Shown here: in pieces, positions 54,372-63,682 of the stretch | How positions within the stretch are numbered: the first letter of the stretch is position 1 | How the letters are laid out: each line of letters opens with the position of its first letter | From: a virus | Virus record (IMG/VR): IMGVR_UViG_3300032163_000004 | Span: 38,211 to 102,210 of that record | DNA: 64,000 nt | Strand: one strand, 5' to 3' | Program-made: the position numbers and the translations under genes | Notes under the pieces: model-generated | Databases searched by the model: none | What the model saw: the letters and a program-made list of their open reading frames with translations, nothing else | What the model was told of the DNA's origin: nothing

Positions 54372-55808
54372 ATGAGTTGGTTGACTGGTTGGGGATTTCG
54401 GAAAGATCATTTTATTAATCCTGCTTCTGGTGCAGATCAGAATTACCAGAAGAGAATAGTGGTCCATTTTGGATTTGGGTCTGATGACGATGAGAATGTT
54501 TACCTTAACGGAAATTGTCAGGCTGATTTTGGAGACGTGAGATTTACAAGCAACACAGGGGTTGCGCTGCTCGATTATTGGATCGACAAGAAAGTTGATA
54601 GCAGCTACGCTATTTGTTGGGTTGAAATTGCTGAAGATTTAAGTGTATACGATAAAAAAATACAAGTTTATTACGGTAAACCGGGATCAACCTCAATAGC
54701 TAATGGGGGCAATACTTTTATTTTCTTTGATGATTTTGAGATAGATTTAAGCAATTGGGTAGTTAACCCTGCCCTTTCTGCTGTTCTTTCTACTGACTTT
54801 GTTTATTCTGGAACCAAAAGCGTGAAGTTACCTTTAACATCCCCAACAGGGATAACCCTTGGTCATTGGCAAAGTCCGAATGGAAATATAGCAGTTCATA
54901 TTCATTTTTATGATGAAATGTTACCATTAAGAGAATCTACCATGTGTAGTATTGATGCTGGGGAATCCGAACAATCGTGGATTGGTATTAAGAATGATAT
55001 AGGACAATACGAATATCAACTTCAAGGCACTACTTATAACAGTGGTGTTGATAGGGTAATTGGTTGGCATGAGTTCATAACAAGATGCACGAATAACTTG
55101 AAGCAATTTATTATAGACGGAAATATTATGCCTGTCACAGGCACAGGAAATTGGTGTCCAAGAACTTGGATTATAAATTCAAGCCCAACTTTCTCGGATA
55201 GTCCGTCTTATTGGGATACCGTTTTCGTAAGAAAATTTGTTAATCCCGAACCTGCTCACGGAGTATGGGGTAATGAAGAGAATGAGGCGGGATATCTACC
55301 CACAACGTTTGTAGCAGAAGATGTTGAAAATTCTATTTCTGGAACTCCATTGATTTTAGAAGATATGATTTATCCTTTGGATCAAAAGCCTTTGGATACT
55401 GAGGAGGATTTATTATCTCTACTCGGTTCCCCTCATATTCTAACTTCATCTGAGGATTTACTTGTTGCTCTGATTGGAGCCCCTCATATTCCAACTTTAT
55501 CTGAGGATTTACTTGTAGTCTTAACAAAGTTGAAGTTTTTGTCTGTAGAAGATTCTGTATTTACTTTATTTGGTTCTCTACACGTTCCAATTTCATCTGA
55601 GGACTTGCTCGTAGCTTTAGCAAGGGAACTCCGGTCCGTGGAAGATTTGATTCCTGATCTATCCGGTTCTTTCCACGTTCCAACTTCTTCTGATGAAGTA
55701 ACTATGTCTTTGTTAGCAAAGAGACTCCGTAGAGTTCTTATGGATCTTTCTATGATAGGAGCATTTCCAATTATAGGTGGAAGTCATGTTATTCAGAGTG
55801 AATCATAA
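54372..55808 (+). CDS. Adhesin-like virion protein with DUF2341 domain, 478 aa
   Basis: Residues about 25-125 (YQKRIVVHFGFG, CQADFGDVRFTSN, LLDYWIDKK, IQVYYGKPGSTSIANGG) follow the DUF2341 pattern, a jelly-roll module of secreted and viral surface proteins; the next 180 residues look like a concanavalin-type sandwich. The C-terminal 150 residues are five imperfect repeats around SSEDLLVALIGAPHIPT, each about 30 residues. Likely a tail-fibre or receptor-binding protein. Confidence 0.75.
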   Translation: MSWLTGWGFRKDHFINPASGADQNYQKRIVVHFGFGSDDDENVYLNGNCQADFGDVRFTSNTGVALLDYWIDKKVDSSYAICWVEIAEDLSVYDKKIQVYYGKPGSTSIANGGNTFIFFDDFEIDLSNWVVNPALSAVLSTDFVYSGTKSVKLPLTSPTGITLGHWQSPNGNIAVHIHFYDEMLPLRESTMCSIDAGESEQSWIGIKNDIGQYEYQLQGTTYNSGVDRVIGWHEFITRCTNNLKQFIIDGNIMPVTGTGNWCPRTWIINSSPTFSDSPSYWDTVFVRKFVNPEPAHGVWGNEENEAGYLPTTFVAEDVENSISGTPLILEDMIYPLDQKPLDTEEDLLSLLGSPHILTSSEDLLVALIGAPHIPTLSEDLLVVLTKLKFLSVEDSVFTLFGSLHVPISSEDLLVALARELRSVEDLIPDLSGSFHVPTSSDEVTMSLLAKRLRRVLMDLSMIGAFPIIGGSHVIQSES

Positions 55809-57184
55809 TGAGTAATCTTGGAGATATAATTACATTTGATTTTACAACGCACAATCCTTCGACTGGAATGGTATCGGATGCAGATGCACTACCTACTTGT
55901 GAAGTTTTTGAAGACGATAATGATACGGAGATATTGAGCCCTGTTGTTTCTAAACGAACTGGAAAAACAGGAAATTATAGAGTATCCATAGAGACATCTA
56001 CAGCTAATGGATTTGAGGTTGGCAAGAGCTACAATGTTATAGTAGCTACAACTGTAAATCTCGTTTCGGCAAAAGCAAGGGTAGCTGTATTTGTTTTGGA
56101 TTCAAAACGCAATGCTGATTTGAATGATTTATCGACGTCACAGGTTCGTAGTGAAGTCGATTTGGAATTTACGGAGAGAGGCTATTCAGCAGATCGTGCT
56201 GTCTTATTGGACAATCTTGATGTTGAAATTTCCACACGAGCTTTAGAAACTAGTGGAAAGATTGACAATATAAAAGTCAAAACGGACCAATTAACTTTTA
56301 CCGTTCCTAATAAAGTTGACGCTACATTTGATACTACTGCAGAAGTTGAACTTTCGCAAGAAGATCATGATCTAATAGTGTTAATACCAGATATTAAAGA
56401 TAAAACAGATCAGATGGTATTTACTCTGTATGGTGGAATAAGCGCAACAGTAGATGATTTTACCGAAACAGCTTTGGATCAGATTCGTGAAGAATTAGAT
56501 CCGATAAAAATTAAAACTGACCAGTTAACATTTACAGTCTCTAACAAAGTTGATGCTACATTTGATGCTACTGCAGAAGTTGTACTTTCACAAGAAGAAC
56601 ATGATCAACTGATGTTAATTGACGATATTAAAACTAAAACAGATGAGATGACATTTGTTCCGGGTGGTGGAATAAGCGTAACAGTAGATGATTTTACCGA
56701 AACAGCTTTGGATCACATTCGGGGAGAATTGGATCCAATAAAGATTAAAACTGATCAATTAACTTTTACAGTTCCTAACAAAGTTGATGTTACAACTGAT
56801 TCTACTGCGGAACTTCAACTTTCACAAGAAGAACATGATAATATAATGTTAATACCTGATATTAAATCTAAAACAGATCAATTAACATTTACAGTTCTTA
56901 ACAAAGTTGATGCAACTGCGGAAGCAGTTTTAAGTCCAGAAGTAGAAGAAGCAATTACAACGATTGGAACTGATTTAAAAAGAGCACTAGGATTATTACA
57001 TGAAAATATCTATATTGATCTACCAGATTATGATGAAAATAATAATTTAGTTTCCGCTAGAGTTCGTATTTATTCAAGTCCAGTTAGTGTTGGTACAGAT
57101 TCTGATATTATAGGGACTTATCAAATAATATCTGAAACTAGTGGACTTGGAAAATTTACTTCGTGGAAGCAGGTATCTGTATAA
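55808..57184 (+). CDS. Repeat-rich fibre-like protein, 458 aa
   Basis: An N-terminal beta sandwich (about 1-100) is followed by about four repeats, each containing IKIKTDQLTFTVPNKVD, a variable strand pair and LSQEEHD. These long heptad/strand repeats resemble phage fibre shafts. A globular C-terminal end (DLPDYDENNNLVSARVRIYS) closes it. It overlaps its neighbours by one base on each side. Virion surface fibre (inference). Confidence 0.7.
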   Translation: MSNLGDIITFDFTTHNPSTGMVSDADALPTCEVFEDDNDTEILSPVVSKRTGKTGNYRVSIETSTANGFEVGKSYNVIVATTVNLVSAKARVAVFVLDSKRNADLNDLSTSQVRSEVDLEFTERGYSADRAVLLDNLDVEISTRALETSGKIDNIKVKTDQLTFTVPNKVDATFDTTAEVELSQEDHDLIVLIPDIKDKTDQMVFTLYGGISATVDDFTETALDQIREELDPIKIKTDQLTFTVSNKVDATFDATAEVVLSQEEHDQLMLIDDIKTKTDEMTFVPGGGISVTVDDFTETALDHIRGELDPIKIKTDQLTFTVPNKVDVTTDSTAELQLSQEEHDNIMLIPDIKSKTDQLTFTVLNKVDATAEAVLSPEVEEAITTIGTDLKRALGLLHENIYIDLPDYDENNNLVSARVRIYSSPVSVGTDSDIIGTYQIISETSGLGKFTSWKQVSV

Positions 57185-57402
57185 TGAGTGTAAATATCGC
57201 CACAATGGGAATGTTTGGAGGAATGGGTTATGGTGGAGGTGGGGGTCCGGCTATTGCTGGATCAGGTATTCCGTCTGAGATATCTAGAAAAGAATATGCA
57301 GAACTTAATAAGCCTTCTGTTTTAGTTGGAAGAGTTGAATTTGGTGATAAAATTGATCAAGAACAGTTACGAGGAACTATAATAGTAAAATCTGTTAAGT
57401 AG
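57184..57402 (+). CDS. Glycine-rich small protein, 72 aa
   Basis: ATG 57184 overlaps the preceding stop (TAATG). N-terminal SVNIATMGMFGGMGYGGGGG is glycine-rich and flexible; the C-terminal half is a short strand pair (LVGRVEFGDKI). Likely a minor virion or linker protein. Confidence 0.55.
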   Translation: MSVNIATMGMFGGMGYGGGGGPAIAGSGIPSEISRKEYAELNKPSVLVGRVEFGDKIDQEQLRGTIIVKSVK

Positions 57403-57412
57403 GAGACTAAGC

Positions 57413-58105
57413 ATGTTAGAACTAAATGTTAATCAAAATAGATCACTTAACTTTGAAATTCAGTTATCTGGAATAGCTCATACACAACTAGAAGGTTTCT
57501 TAAGAATTATTATAGATGGAATTGAATATGGTTTTAAAGCAGAAGTTAACGAAGGAGATATTATAGTTGATGTTCCAGTTCTAAAAAATATTATTCCAAG
57601 AGAAGTTAAAGAAGGTGAAAAGTTTGATGCTAAACTAGAAGTTGTAGGAAATGGATATTATCTTAATCCTTGGACTGGATCGTTTATTGTTAAGAATCCT
57701 GTTATACTAGAAGCTAAGATAAAAGAAGACGTTGCAGATAGTGGAGCTCCAAAGATAGGTATTACTAAAGTTAAAACTGGAGGTTCAAGTAAAGTAGAAA
57801 CCAAATTGAAAGAAATGAAAGAGACTATTAAGAAACCAGTTGAAAGAAAAGAAACTAAAAAAATTGTAGTAGAGAATAAAACTAATTTACCAAAAATAGT
57901 TTTGACTGAAGATCATGTTATTCAGTATATGGTTAAACAAGGTACAAAAAGTAAAAGAGTCCAAGAGTTTATACTTGAACAAGCAAAACTAAATTCTAAA
58001 ACTGACTCTCCAGAAGATATGTTAAGAGCAGTGATAAAGTTTTATAAGAATCAAGGTAAAGAGAAAGATGATTCTATTGCTAAAAAACTAGGAGAGAAAC
58101 TTTAG
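57413..58105 (+). CDS. Hypothetical protein with beta N terminus and helical C terminus, 230 aa
   Basis: Residues 1-105 are beta-rich (GDIIVDVPVLKNIIPREVKE, YYLNPWTGSFIVKN); a lysine/glutamate linker follows, then a helical tail (VIQYMVKQGTKSKRVQEFIL). The split resembles scaffold or capsid-associated proteins, but there is no family match. Confidence 0.5.
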   Translation: MLELNVNQNRSLNFEIQLSGIAHTQLEGFLRIIIDGIEYGFKAEVNEGDIIVDVPVLKNIIPREVKEGEKFDAKLEVVGNGYYLNPWTGSFIVKNPVILEAKIKEDVADSGAPKIGITKVKTGGSSKVETKLKEMKETIKKPVERKETKKIVVENKTNLPKIVLTEDHVIQYMVKQGTKSKRVQEFILEQAKLNSKTDSPEDMLRAVIKFYKNQGKEKDDSIAKKLGEKL

Positions 58106-58209
58106 TATTCTATATTTAATTTTAAAAATGATATAAAGATCCTCCGGTTAGAATGAAGTAGAATGAGAACAAAATAATGCAGAGAACTTTTAGAGTGAGT
58201 GGAGGTAAA

Positions 58210-59913
58210 ATGAACTTAAATTTTAGCATAGTTTTAATCGTGAAAAATGAAGAAAAGACTTTACCTAAAATGTTGGATTCTTTAAAGGAGTTTAGAGAAC
58301 GTGGTGGAGAGATAGTTATATGCGATACAGGTTCTAAAGACAATACTGTTAAAATCGCTAGAGACTACGGTTGTGTTACAGAAGAAGTTAGAGAAAAGTT
58401 TATCAAAATTATTACGAAAGAATTAGCCCAGAAAATCAATAGAAAGTTTAGTGTTAATGAAGGAGACATTGTTAAATTTGGTGATAAGTTATTTGACTTT
58501 GCTTCGGCTAGAAACTATGCTGCTTCTTTAGCTTCTAACGATTTAATAAGTAATCAAGATGCAGATGAAGAATATACTAAGTTAGATATAGATAAGGTTT
58601 GTGATTTTATTAATCAAGGTTATGACCAATTTGAATACAACTTTGTCTTTTCACATGACCAATTTGGTAACGAAGCAATTAAGTTCGTTCAGAGCAAATT
58701 TTATAATAGGAGAAAAATGCAATGGGAAGGTATTGTCCATGAAGTACTTCAACCACTAGTTTCTGGAGAAATCAAAAGGTTGTTTCTTGATGAGTCAATA
58801 ATTAAACTTGAACACTGGCAGAATCCAACAACTAGTCGTGGAGCTTATCTCAAAGGACTGGCAGTGGATTGTTTTCAAAATCCCAATAAAGATAGACAAT
58901 CACACTATTTTGCTAGAGAGTTGTTATGGTGTGGAAAACCAAAGTCTGCCATTAAGGAGTTCGAGCATCATATTGCAATGAATAGATGGAAAGCAGAAAT
59001 GGCGCAATCAATGATTTTTATAGGAGATGCTAATGGTCAGTTAAATCAAGGAGATAAACAAATAGAATGGTATCATAAGGCTTTTGTTTTAGACTCTAGT
59101 AGGAGAGAATCTTTAATTAGATTAGCACATTTTTTTAGAGCCCGCAATGAACCCCAAAAAGTTGCTTGTTATATAGCAGCAGCAATGGAGATACCATGGG
59201 TTCCTTTTTATGCTAACTACAGAAATCACTATACTAATGAACCACATGAACTAATGTATTGGGCCCGTGGATGGCTTGGTGACATTGAAGGAGCAAAATA
59301 CCATATTTTAAAAGCCCTTGAATATCAACCTTATAATAGGATTTATCTAGAACATACAAAATATTATTTTGAGTATCCTGATAATTTAATAGAAGGTTGG
59401 ATGCGTTTTCCAGAACTACTTTGGTTATATGAAACAGCTAAAAAGATGAACACGATTGCAGAAGCTGGAAGCTGGAAAGGCAAGAGCACTCATGCACTAT
59501 GCTCAGGTTGCAAGAGCGGAACAGTTACTGCAATAGATCATTTTCTTGGTTCAGAAGAAGAGAAAGAATTTCAACATAAAGAAGCTGTAGGTGATATAGT
59601 TTATAATCAATTTATGGAAAATATGAAAAGATTTAATAACTTAAGAGTTAATCGAAAAGATATTGTTGAAGCTGCTAAAGATTATCCAGACAAATATTTT
59701 GATATGACGTTCCTCGACGGTGGGCATACGTACGAACAAGTGAAAGCAGATATCCTTGCTTGGTTACCAAAAACAAAGAAATTAATTTGTGGACACGATT
59801 ATACTCCTAATCTTTGGAATGGTGTTGTTAAAGCTGTAGATGAGGTAATAGGAAAAGTTCAAGTAGTAGATTCAATATGGTTTAAATTTTTAGAAGAGGA
59901 GAGAGATGTTTAA
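58210..59913 (+). CDS. Glycosyltransferase 2 - TPR - methyltransferase fusion, 567 aa
   Basis: ATG 58210 follows GGAGG. N-terminal IVLIVKNEEKTLPKMLDSLK and IVICDTGSKDNT with NQDADEE give a family 2 glycosyltransferase (about 1-230). The middle (about 230-390) has TPR-like helical repeats (GKPKSAIKEFEHHIAMNRWK). The C-terminal part begins IAEAGSWKGKSTHALCSG and contains FLDGGHTYEQVKADILAW, a class I SAM-dependent methyltransferase. It could glycosylate and methylate the same target, probably a virion protein. Confidence 0.85.
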   Translation: MNLNFSIVLIVKNEEKTLPKMLDSLKEFRERGGEIVICDTGSKDNTVKIARDYGCVTEEVREKFIKIITKELAQKINRKFSVNEGDIVKFGDKLFDFASARNYAASLASNDLISNQDADEEYTKLDIDKVCDFINQGYDQFEYNFVFSHDQFGNEAIKFVQSKFYNRRKMQWEGIVHEVLQPLVSGEIKRLFLDESIIKLEHWQNPTTSRGAYLKGLAVDCFQNPNKDRQSHYFARELLWCGKPKSAIKEFEHHIAMNRWKAEMAQSMIFIGDANGQLNQGDKQIEWYHKAFVLDSSRRESLIRLAHFFRARNEPQKVACYIAAAMEIPWVPFYANYRNHYTNEPHELMYWARGWLGDIEGAKYHILKALEYQPYNRIYLEHTKYYFEYPDNLIEGWMRFPELLWLYETAKKMNTIAEAGSWKGKSTHALCSGCKSGTVTAIDHFLGSEEEKEFQHKEAVGDIVYNQFMENMKRFNNLRVNRKDIVEAAKDYPDKYFDMTFLDGGHTYEQVKADILAWLPKTKKLICGHDYTPNLWNGVVKAVDEVIGKVQVVDSIWFKFLEEERDV

Positions 59914-60340
59914 AAAAGGAAGTATTCCTTGGAATAAAGGACTTACAAAAGAAACGGATGAGAGAGTTGAAAAATATAGTAATAAAGGAAAACCATCTGG
60001 AGCTTTAGGAAAACATTGGAAAAGACTTGATCAAATAGGAGAAAATAATCCAGCGAAAAGACTAGATGTTAGAAAGAAGATAAGTGAATCTAAATTAGCA
60101 GAAAATAATCCTTTATGGAAAGGTGGTTTATATAGTCATTTTCATGAAGAAGCTAAGAAGTTTTTTGGAAAACCAGTTTGTGAGGACTGTGGAATAAGTT
60201 TAGAAGAGTATCGTTTAGTTCATAAAAAAGGATTTCATATGCATTGTTTAACTAGAGATTATACTATATTACAACAATTCAATTGGAAATGTGTTTGTAG
60301 TAGGTGCCATAGTCGTATTCACTTAGAGGAGAATAAATGA
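59906..60340 (+). CDS. HNH homing endonuclease with NUMOD3 segment, 144 aa
   Basis: N-terminal GSIPWNKGLTKETDE and GENNPAKRLDVRKKISESK are NUMOD3-type DNA-binding motifs. CEDCGISLEEYRLVHKKGFH then CSRCHSRIH supply a zinc-bound HNH core with H and CxxC ligands; the usual central asparagine is not obvious. Overlaps the fusion gene by eight bases. Confidence 0.8.
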   Translation: MFKKGSIPWNKGLTKETDERVEKYSNKGKPSGALGKHWKRLDQIGENNPAKRLDVRKKISESKLAENNPLWKGGLYSHFHEEAKKFFGKPVCEDCGISLEEYRLVHKKGFHMHCLTRDYTILQQFNWKCVCSRCHSRIHLEENK

Positions 60341-61302
60341 AGAATTCGTTTACGGCGGCGAATGAGTTTCCTTATAAGATATTTCGAGATTTAGGATTAC
60401 TAGTATCAATTTTTGATGGTGAGAAAATTCTTCCTCGTCATGTTCAATTATCTCCAACTAATAAATGTAATTTGAAGTGTAGTTTTTGTAGCTGTCAATC
60501 TAGAGATCAAAAGCAAGAATGGACTTTTGATGATGTTCAAAAAATAACAAAAATTCTAAAAGAAGTTTGGACAAAAGGAGTTACAATTACAGGGGGAGGA
60601 GAACCCTTTCTTTTTAAACATATTGATGAATTAATAATTTCTCTTCGAAATATAGGAGTATCTGTTGGAATTGTAAGTAATGGAACTATTCCATGCAATG
60701 AACTTATTATACCTTTGATAACGTGGATCCGCTTTTCCTTTTCAGATGATAGAGTTATAGATAATAAATTTTTAGATAATATTCGGAAATGGATAGGAAA
60801 AGGAGTAGACTTAGCGTTTAGTTATGTAGTAACAGCTGACGTTAATTTTTCGAATATAAAACAAATTGTTGAGTTTGCAAATAATAACAAGTTTACACAT
60901 ATTCGATTAGTTTCAGATATATTAGATCCTCAAACTTCAAAGAATATTCTTAACGTTAAAGATTTTCTTAGAAGAGATTGTGATATTGATGATAGTTTAG
61001 TTATTTATCAACCAAGAGGGAGTTATACTAAAGGAATTCAGAGGTGTTTAATTTCATTATTAAAACCAATGATATACAGCGATGGTCATATTTATCCTTG
61101 CTGTGGGGTTCAATATGCTTTAATTGATGATACGAAAAGAATGCCTGAAAGAATGAGAATGGGTTACTATACAAAGCTTCCACAAATAATTGAGAAACAA
61201 AAATGTTTTGATGGTAGTATTTGCAATGTGTGTTATTACGAAAAATACAATGTTGTACTTGATAGTTTACTAGAAAAGATGAAACACTTAGATTTTATTT
61301 AG
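60337..61302 (+). CDS. Radical SAM protein with C-terminal cysteine cluster, 321 aa
   Basis: PTNKCNLKCSFCSC holds the CX3CX2C iron-sulfur motif (about 44-51); VTITGGGEPFLFKHIDELII is the GGE SAM-binding strand. After the barrel, YPCCGVQ and CNVCYYEKY form a SPASM-like auxiliary cluster. Such enzymes modify peptides or proteins by radical chemistry. Sits with glycosyltransferases and surface proteins, so a virion protein may be its substrate (inference). Confidence 0.88.
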   Translation: MKNSFTAANEFPYKIFRDLGLLVSIFDGEKILPRHVQLSPTNKCNLKCSFCSCQSRDQKQEWTFDDVQKITKILKEVWTKGVTITGGGEPFLFKHIDELIISLRNIGVSVGIVSNGTIPCNELIIPLITWIRFSFSDDRVIDNKFLDNIRKWIGKGVDLAFSYVVTADVNFSNIKQIVEFANNNKFTHIRLVSDILDPQTSKNILNVKDFLRRDCDIDDSLVIYQPRGSYTKGIQRCLISLLKPMIYSDGHIYPCCGVQYALIDDTKRMPERMRMGYYTKLPQIIEKQKCFDGSICNVCYYEKYNVVLDSLLEKMKHLDFI

Positions 61303-61313
61303 GAGAGAAACAA

Positions 61314-62126
61314 GTGAAAAAAATTAGTGTAACAATGGCTTACTATAATAGACCTGACTATTTAAGACGAACTCTAGTTGCGTATTATAATATTCACAGA
61401 GGAGATCCTGGTTGCGAATTTATTATTGTAGATGATGGCAGCAGAGATGATTTGAGAGCTGCATTAGTAGCTAAAGAATTTGAATATAAACTTGATATAA
61501 AAGTATTTTACAGAGAAAATAAAGATGATATCAATCCAGCAGTGGCTATTAATAGTTCTGTGAAATTAGCTTCGGAAGAAATTGTAATAATTACTAATCC
61601 AGAGACGATCCCAGTAACTCCTATAATTTATCAATTGAATTCGGACCAATTTCAAGATAACGAATATATTATTGTTCCTTGTTATTCTATTCCTTTACAG
61701 TCGCAAAATGCAATTAATCAAATAGATGTTAATAATGAAGACTATGTCAAAGAAGTTTTGAATTTTATTAACTTTAATTCAAGAGGACCTGAGTTTGAAG
61801 GGGATGATGCTTGGTACTCCCATTCTATTTATAGATATGTCCTTTTTTATTTTACTGCAGTAATAAGAAAGAAATATTTCTTTGATATAGGGGGAATTGA
61901 TGAAGAATTCAGATATGGTTGGGGGTATGAAGATACAGATTTTGTAGAGAGACTTCAGATTAATCAACCTAAAATTTCATTCTTAACAGATGCAGTTTGT
62001 CTTCATCAATTTCATTATAATAATTCAGAAGTCACAAGAGATGATAGAACTAGATATGAAGGTGTCAGAAGAAATAGAGAATTATATTTGCTAAAGAAAG
62101 AGAGTAGAGAGAGTTGGAAAAAATGA
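61314..62126 (+). CDS. Glycosyltransferase family 2
   Basis: GTG start after GGAGAG. ISVTMAYYNRPDYLRRTLVA, FIIVDDGSRDDLRA with the DDGS motif and EIVIITNPETIPV (N-P-E in place of DxD) make the GT-A core; IGGIDEEFRYGWGYEDTDFV is the typical ED acceptor-site block. Overlaps the next gene as ATGA. Confidence 0.88.
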   Translation: MKKISVTMAYYNRPDYLRRTLVAYYNIHRGDPGCEFIIVDDGSRDDLRAALVAKEFEYKLDIKVFYRENKDDINPAVAINSSVKLASEEIVIITNPETIPVTPIIYQLNSDQFQDNEYIIVPCYSIPLQSQNAINQIDVNNEDYVKEVLNFINFNSRGPEFEGDDAWYSHSIYRYVLFYFTAVIRKKYFFDIGGIDEEFRYGWGYEDTDFVERLQINQPKISFLTDAVCLHQFHYNNSEVTRDDRTRYEGVRRNRELYLLKKESRESWKK

Positions 62127-62836
62127 TTATATACAAAGTTTTAAACAAAGTAAATGGAAAGATATATATTGGGCAAGACACTAAAAATAATCCAAGATAT
62201 TTAGGATCTGGTATATTATTGCGAAAAGCAATTAAAAAGTACAGTAGGGAAAACTTTAACAAAGAAGTTATAGAATGGTGTGATACTAAAAATAAACTTG
62301 ATTTTTTAGAGAAGTTCTATATTCGATTTTTTAATTCTAAGGCTCCAAATGGTTATAATCTAACAGATGGTGGAGATGGATCTATTGGATATATTTGGAA
62401 TGAAGAACAGAAAAAGAGACTTAGTTTAATTCGAACAGGAGTGAAAAGATCAGAAATTACTAGAGAGAAAATAAGAGAATCGAAATTGGGAGAAAGGAAT
62501 CCGATGTTTGGAAAACATCAGACTGAAGAGTCGAATGCTAAAAGGAGAGAACATCAGAAGATAGTTCAGAACCAACCAGGAGTTAAGAAGAAGTTAAGTG
62601 AAGCTTTTAAAGGTGATAATAACCCCATGAAGAAGCTGGAGAATCGAGAAAAGGTAAGCAATTCTCTTAAAGGAAAATGTCTTTCTGAAGGTCACAAGAA
62701 AAAAATAAGTGAAGCAAGAAAAGGAAAAAGTTATGAAGAATTTTATGGAGAAGAGAAAGCAAAAGAAATCAAAGAAAATCATAGTAAAAGTATTAAATTG
62801 TGGTGGAAAAATAGAAAGGAAAAATTGATAAGATAA
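62123..62836 (+). CDS. GIY-YIG homing endonuclease
   Basis: ATG 62123 preferred over TTG 62114. IIYKVLNKVNGKIYIGQDTK is the GIY-YIG core, with FLEKFYIRFFNSKAPNGYNL containing the catalytic glutamate and N-G-Y-N block. Repeated NUMOD3 segments (GERNPMFGKHQTEES, GKCLSEGHKKKISEARKGK) follow. Related to 31838-32530. Mobile gene inserted between glycosyltransferase and radical SAM genes. Confidence 0.9.
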   Translation: MIIYKVLNKVNGKIYIGQDTKNNPRYLGSGILLRKAIKKYSRENFNKEVIEWCDTKNKLDFLEKFYIRFFNSKAPNGYNLTDGGDGSIGYIWNEEQKKRLSLIRTGVKRSEITREKIRESKLGERNPMFGKHQTEESNAKRREHQKIVQNQPGVKKKLSEAFKGDNNPMKKLENREKVSNSLKGKCLSEGHKKKISEARKGKSYEEFYGEEKAKEIKENHSKSIKLWWKNRKEKLIR

Positions 62837-62837
62837 A

Positions 62838-63551
62838 ATGTCATTATCGAGGGTCGAAATACACTTAACTTATAAATGTGATTTAAATTGTCCATATTGT
62901 AATAGAGGATGTTTTTCACATATAGAATTTGCTCCAGATATGACTTTAGATTGTATGAATAAATTTCTGGAAGAAGTTCAAACTTTAAACTTTCCTCTGA
63001 AGGAAATAGTGATTATAGGAGGAGAACCTCTTTTAAATCCTAACTGTATTGAGTTAATTAAACTAGCTAGAGAGTTTACTCCAAATGTAATACTATTTAG
63101 TAATAACTATTCTGAAAGAGCTCATTCCATTATAGAATATGTAAAATTTAATAATCTTTGTATAGTGTATGAACCTACTTTCAAAACTAAAAAAGTAAAT
63201 CATGCTGAAAGTCCTGATGATTTTTGTGTATTTATATCACCTACTGATATTGGTAAGAAACGTATAGATCCGTGTGGTTGTTATACTTATTGTGGTTTTA
63301 GTATGGACTCGTTAGGTTATACAAGTTGCTCACTTGGTGGTATGATATCAAGTTTGTTATGTCCAGAAGCGAGAACTCAGAACTTGAAAGATTTGATGGA
63401 CGAAGAATTTATTAAATGGCAAATGGTAAAATTATGTAAACACTGTGGTGCACTTTTATGTAAGAGAAGTGATGTACCACCAGATATGTTATATGAATTT
63501 TGTGGAACTAAAATGACAAAGACTTGGTATGATGCTTTTAAAAAATGCTGA
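62838..63551 (+). CDS. Radical SAM protein, 237 aa
   Basis: HLTYKCDLNCPYCNRGC gives CX3CX2C (about 13-20) and EIVIIGGEPLLNPNCIELIK the GGE strand. Cysteine-rich C terminus (PCGCYTYC, CKHCGALLC) suggests a second cluster. Smaller than typical (about 300). Related in role to 60337-61302 but not closely similar. Confidence 0.85.
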   Translation: MSLSRVEIHLTYKCDLNCPYCNRGCFSHIEFAPDMTLDCMNKFLEEVQTLNFPLKEIVIIGGEPLLNPNCIELIKLAREFTPNVILFSNNYSERAHSIIEYVKFNNLCIVYEPTFKTKKVNHAESPDDFCVFISPTDIGKKRIDPCGCYTYCGFSMDSLGYTSCSLGGMISSLLCPEARTQNLKDLMDEEFIKWQMVKLCKHCGALLCKRSDVPPDMLYEFCGTKMTKTWYDAFKKC

Positions 63552-63673
63552 AAAGAAGTAGTTATTTTTTTGTTGTCTTTTCTACTCATAAATGGACTCA
63601 CGTTTTTTATTCTACATTTATAAAAAGACTTCTTACTGAACAAATAAATAAGAAGTTACATCTAAAATTATGA
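63545..63673 (+). CDS. Possible small basic protein, 42 aa
   Basis: ATG 63545 overlaps the preceding stop in ATGCTGA. The product is basic and aromatic (YFFVVFSTHKWTHVFYSTFI). There is no ribosome binding site, so it may be spurious or reinitiated; neighbouring genes overlap in the same way. Confidence 0.35.
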   Translation: MLKRSSYFFVVFSTHKWTHVFYSTFIKRLLTEQINKKLHLKL

Positions 63674-63682
63674 GGGGTAAGA

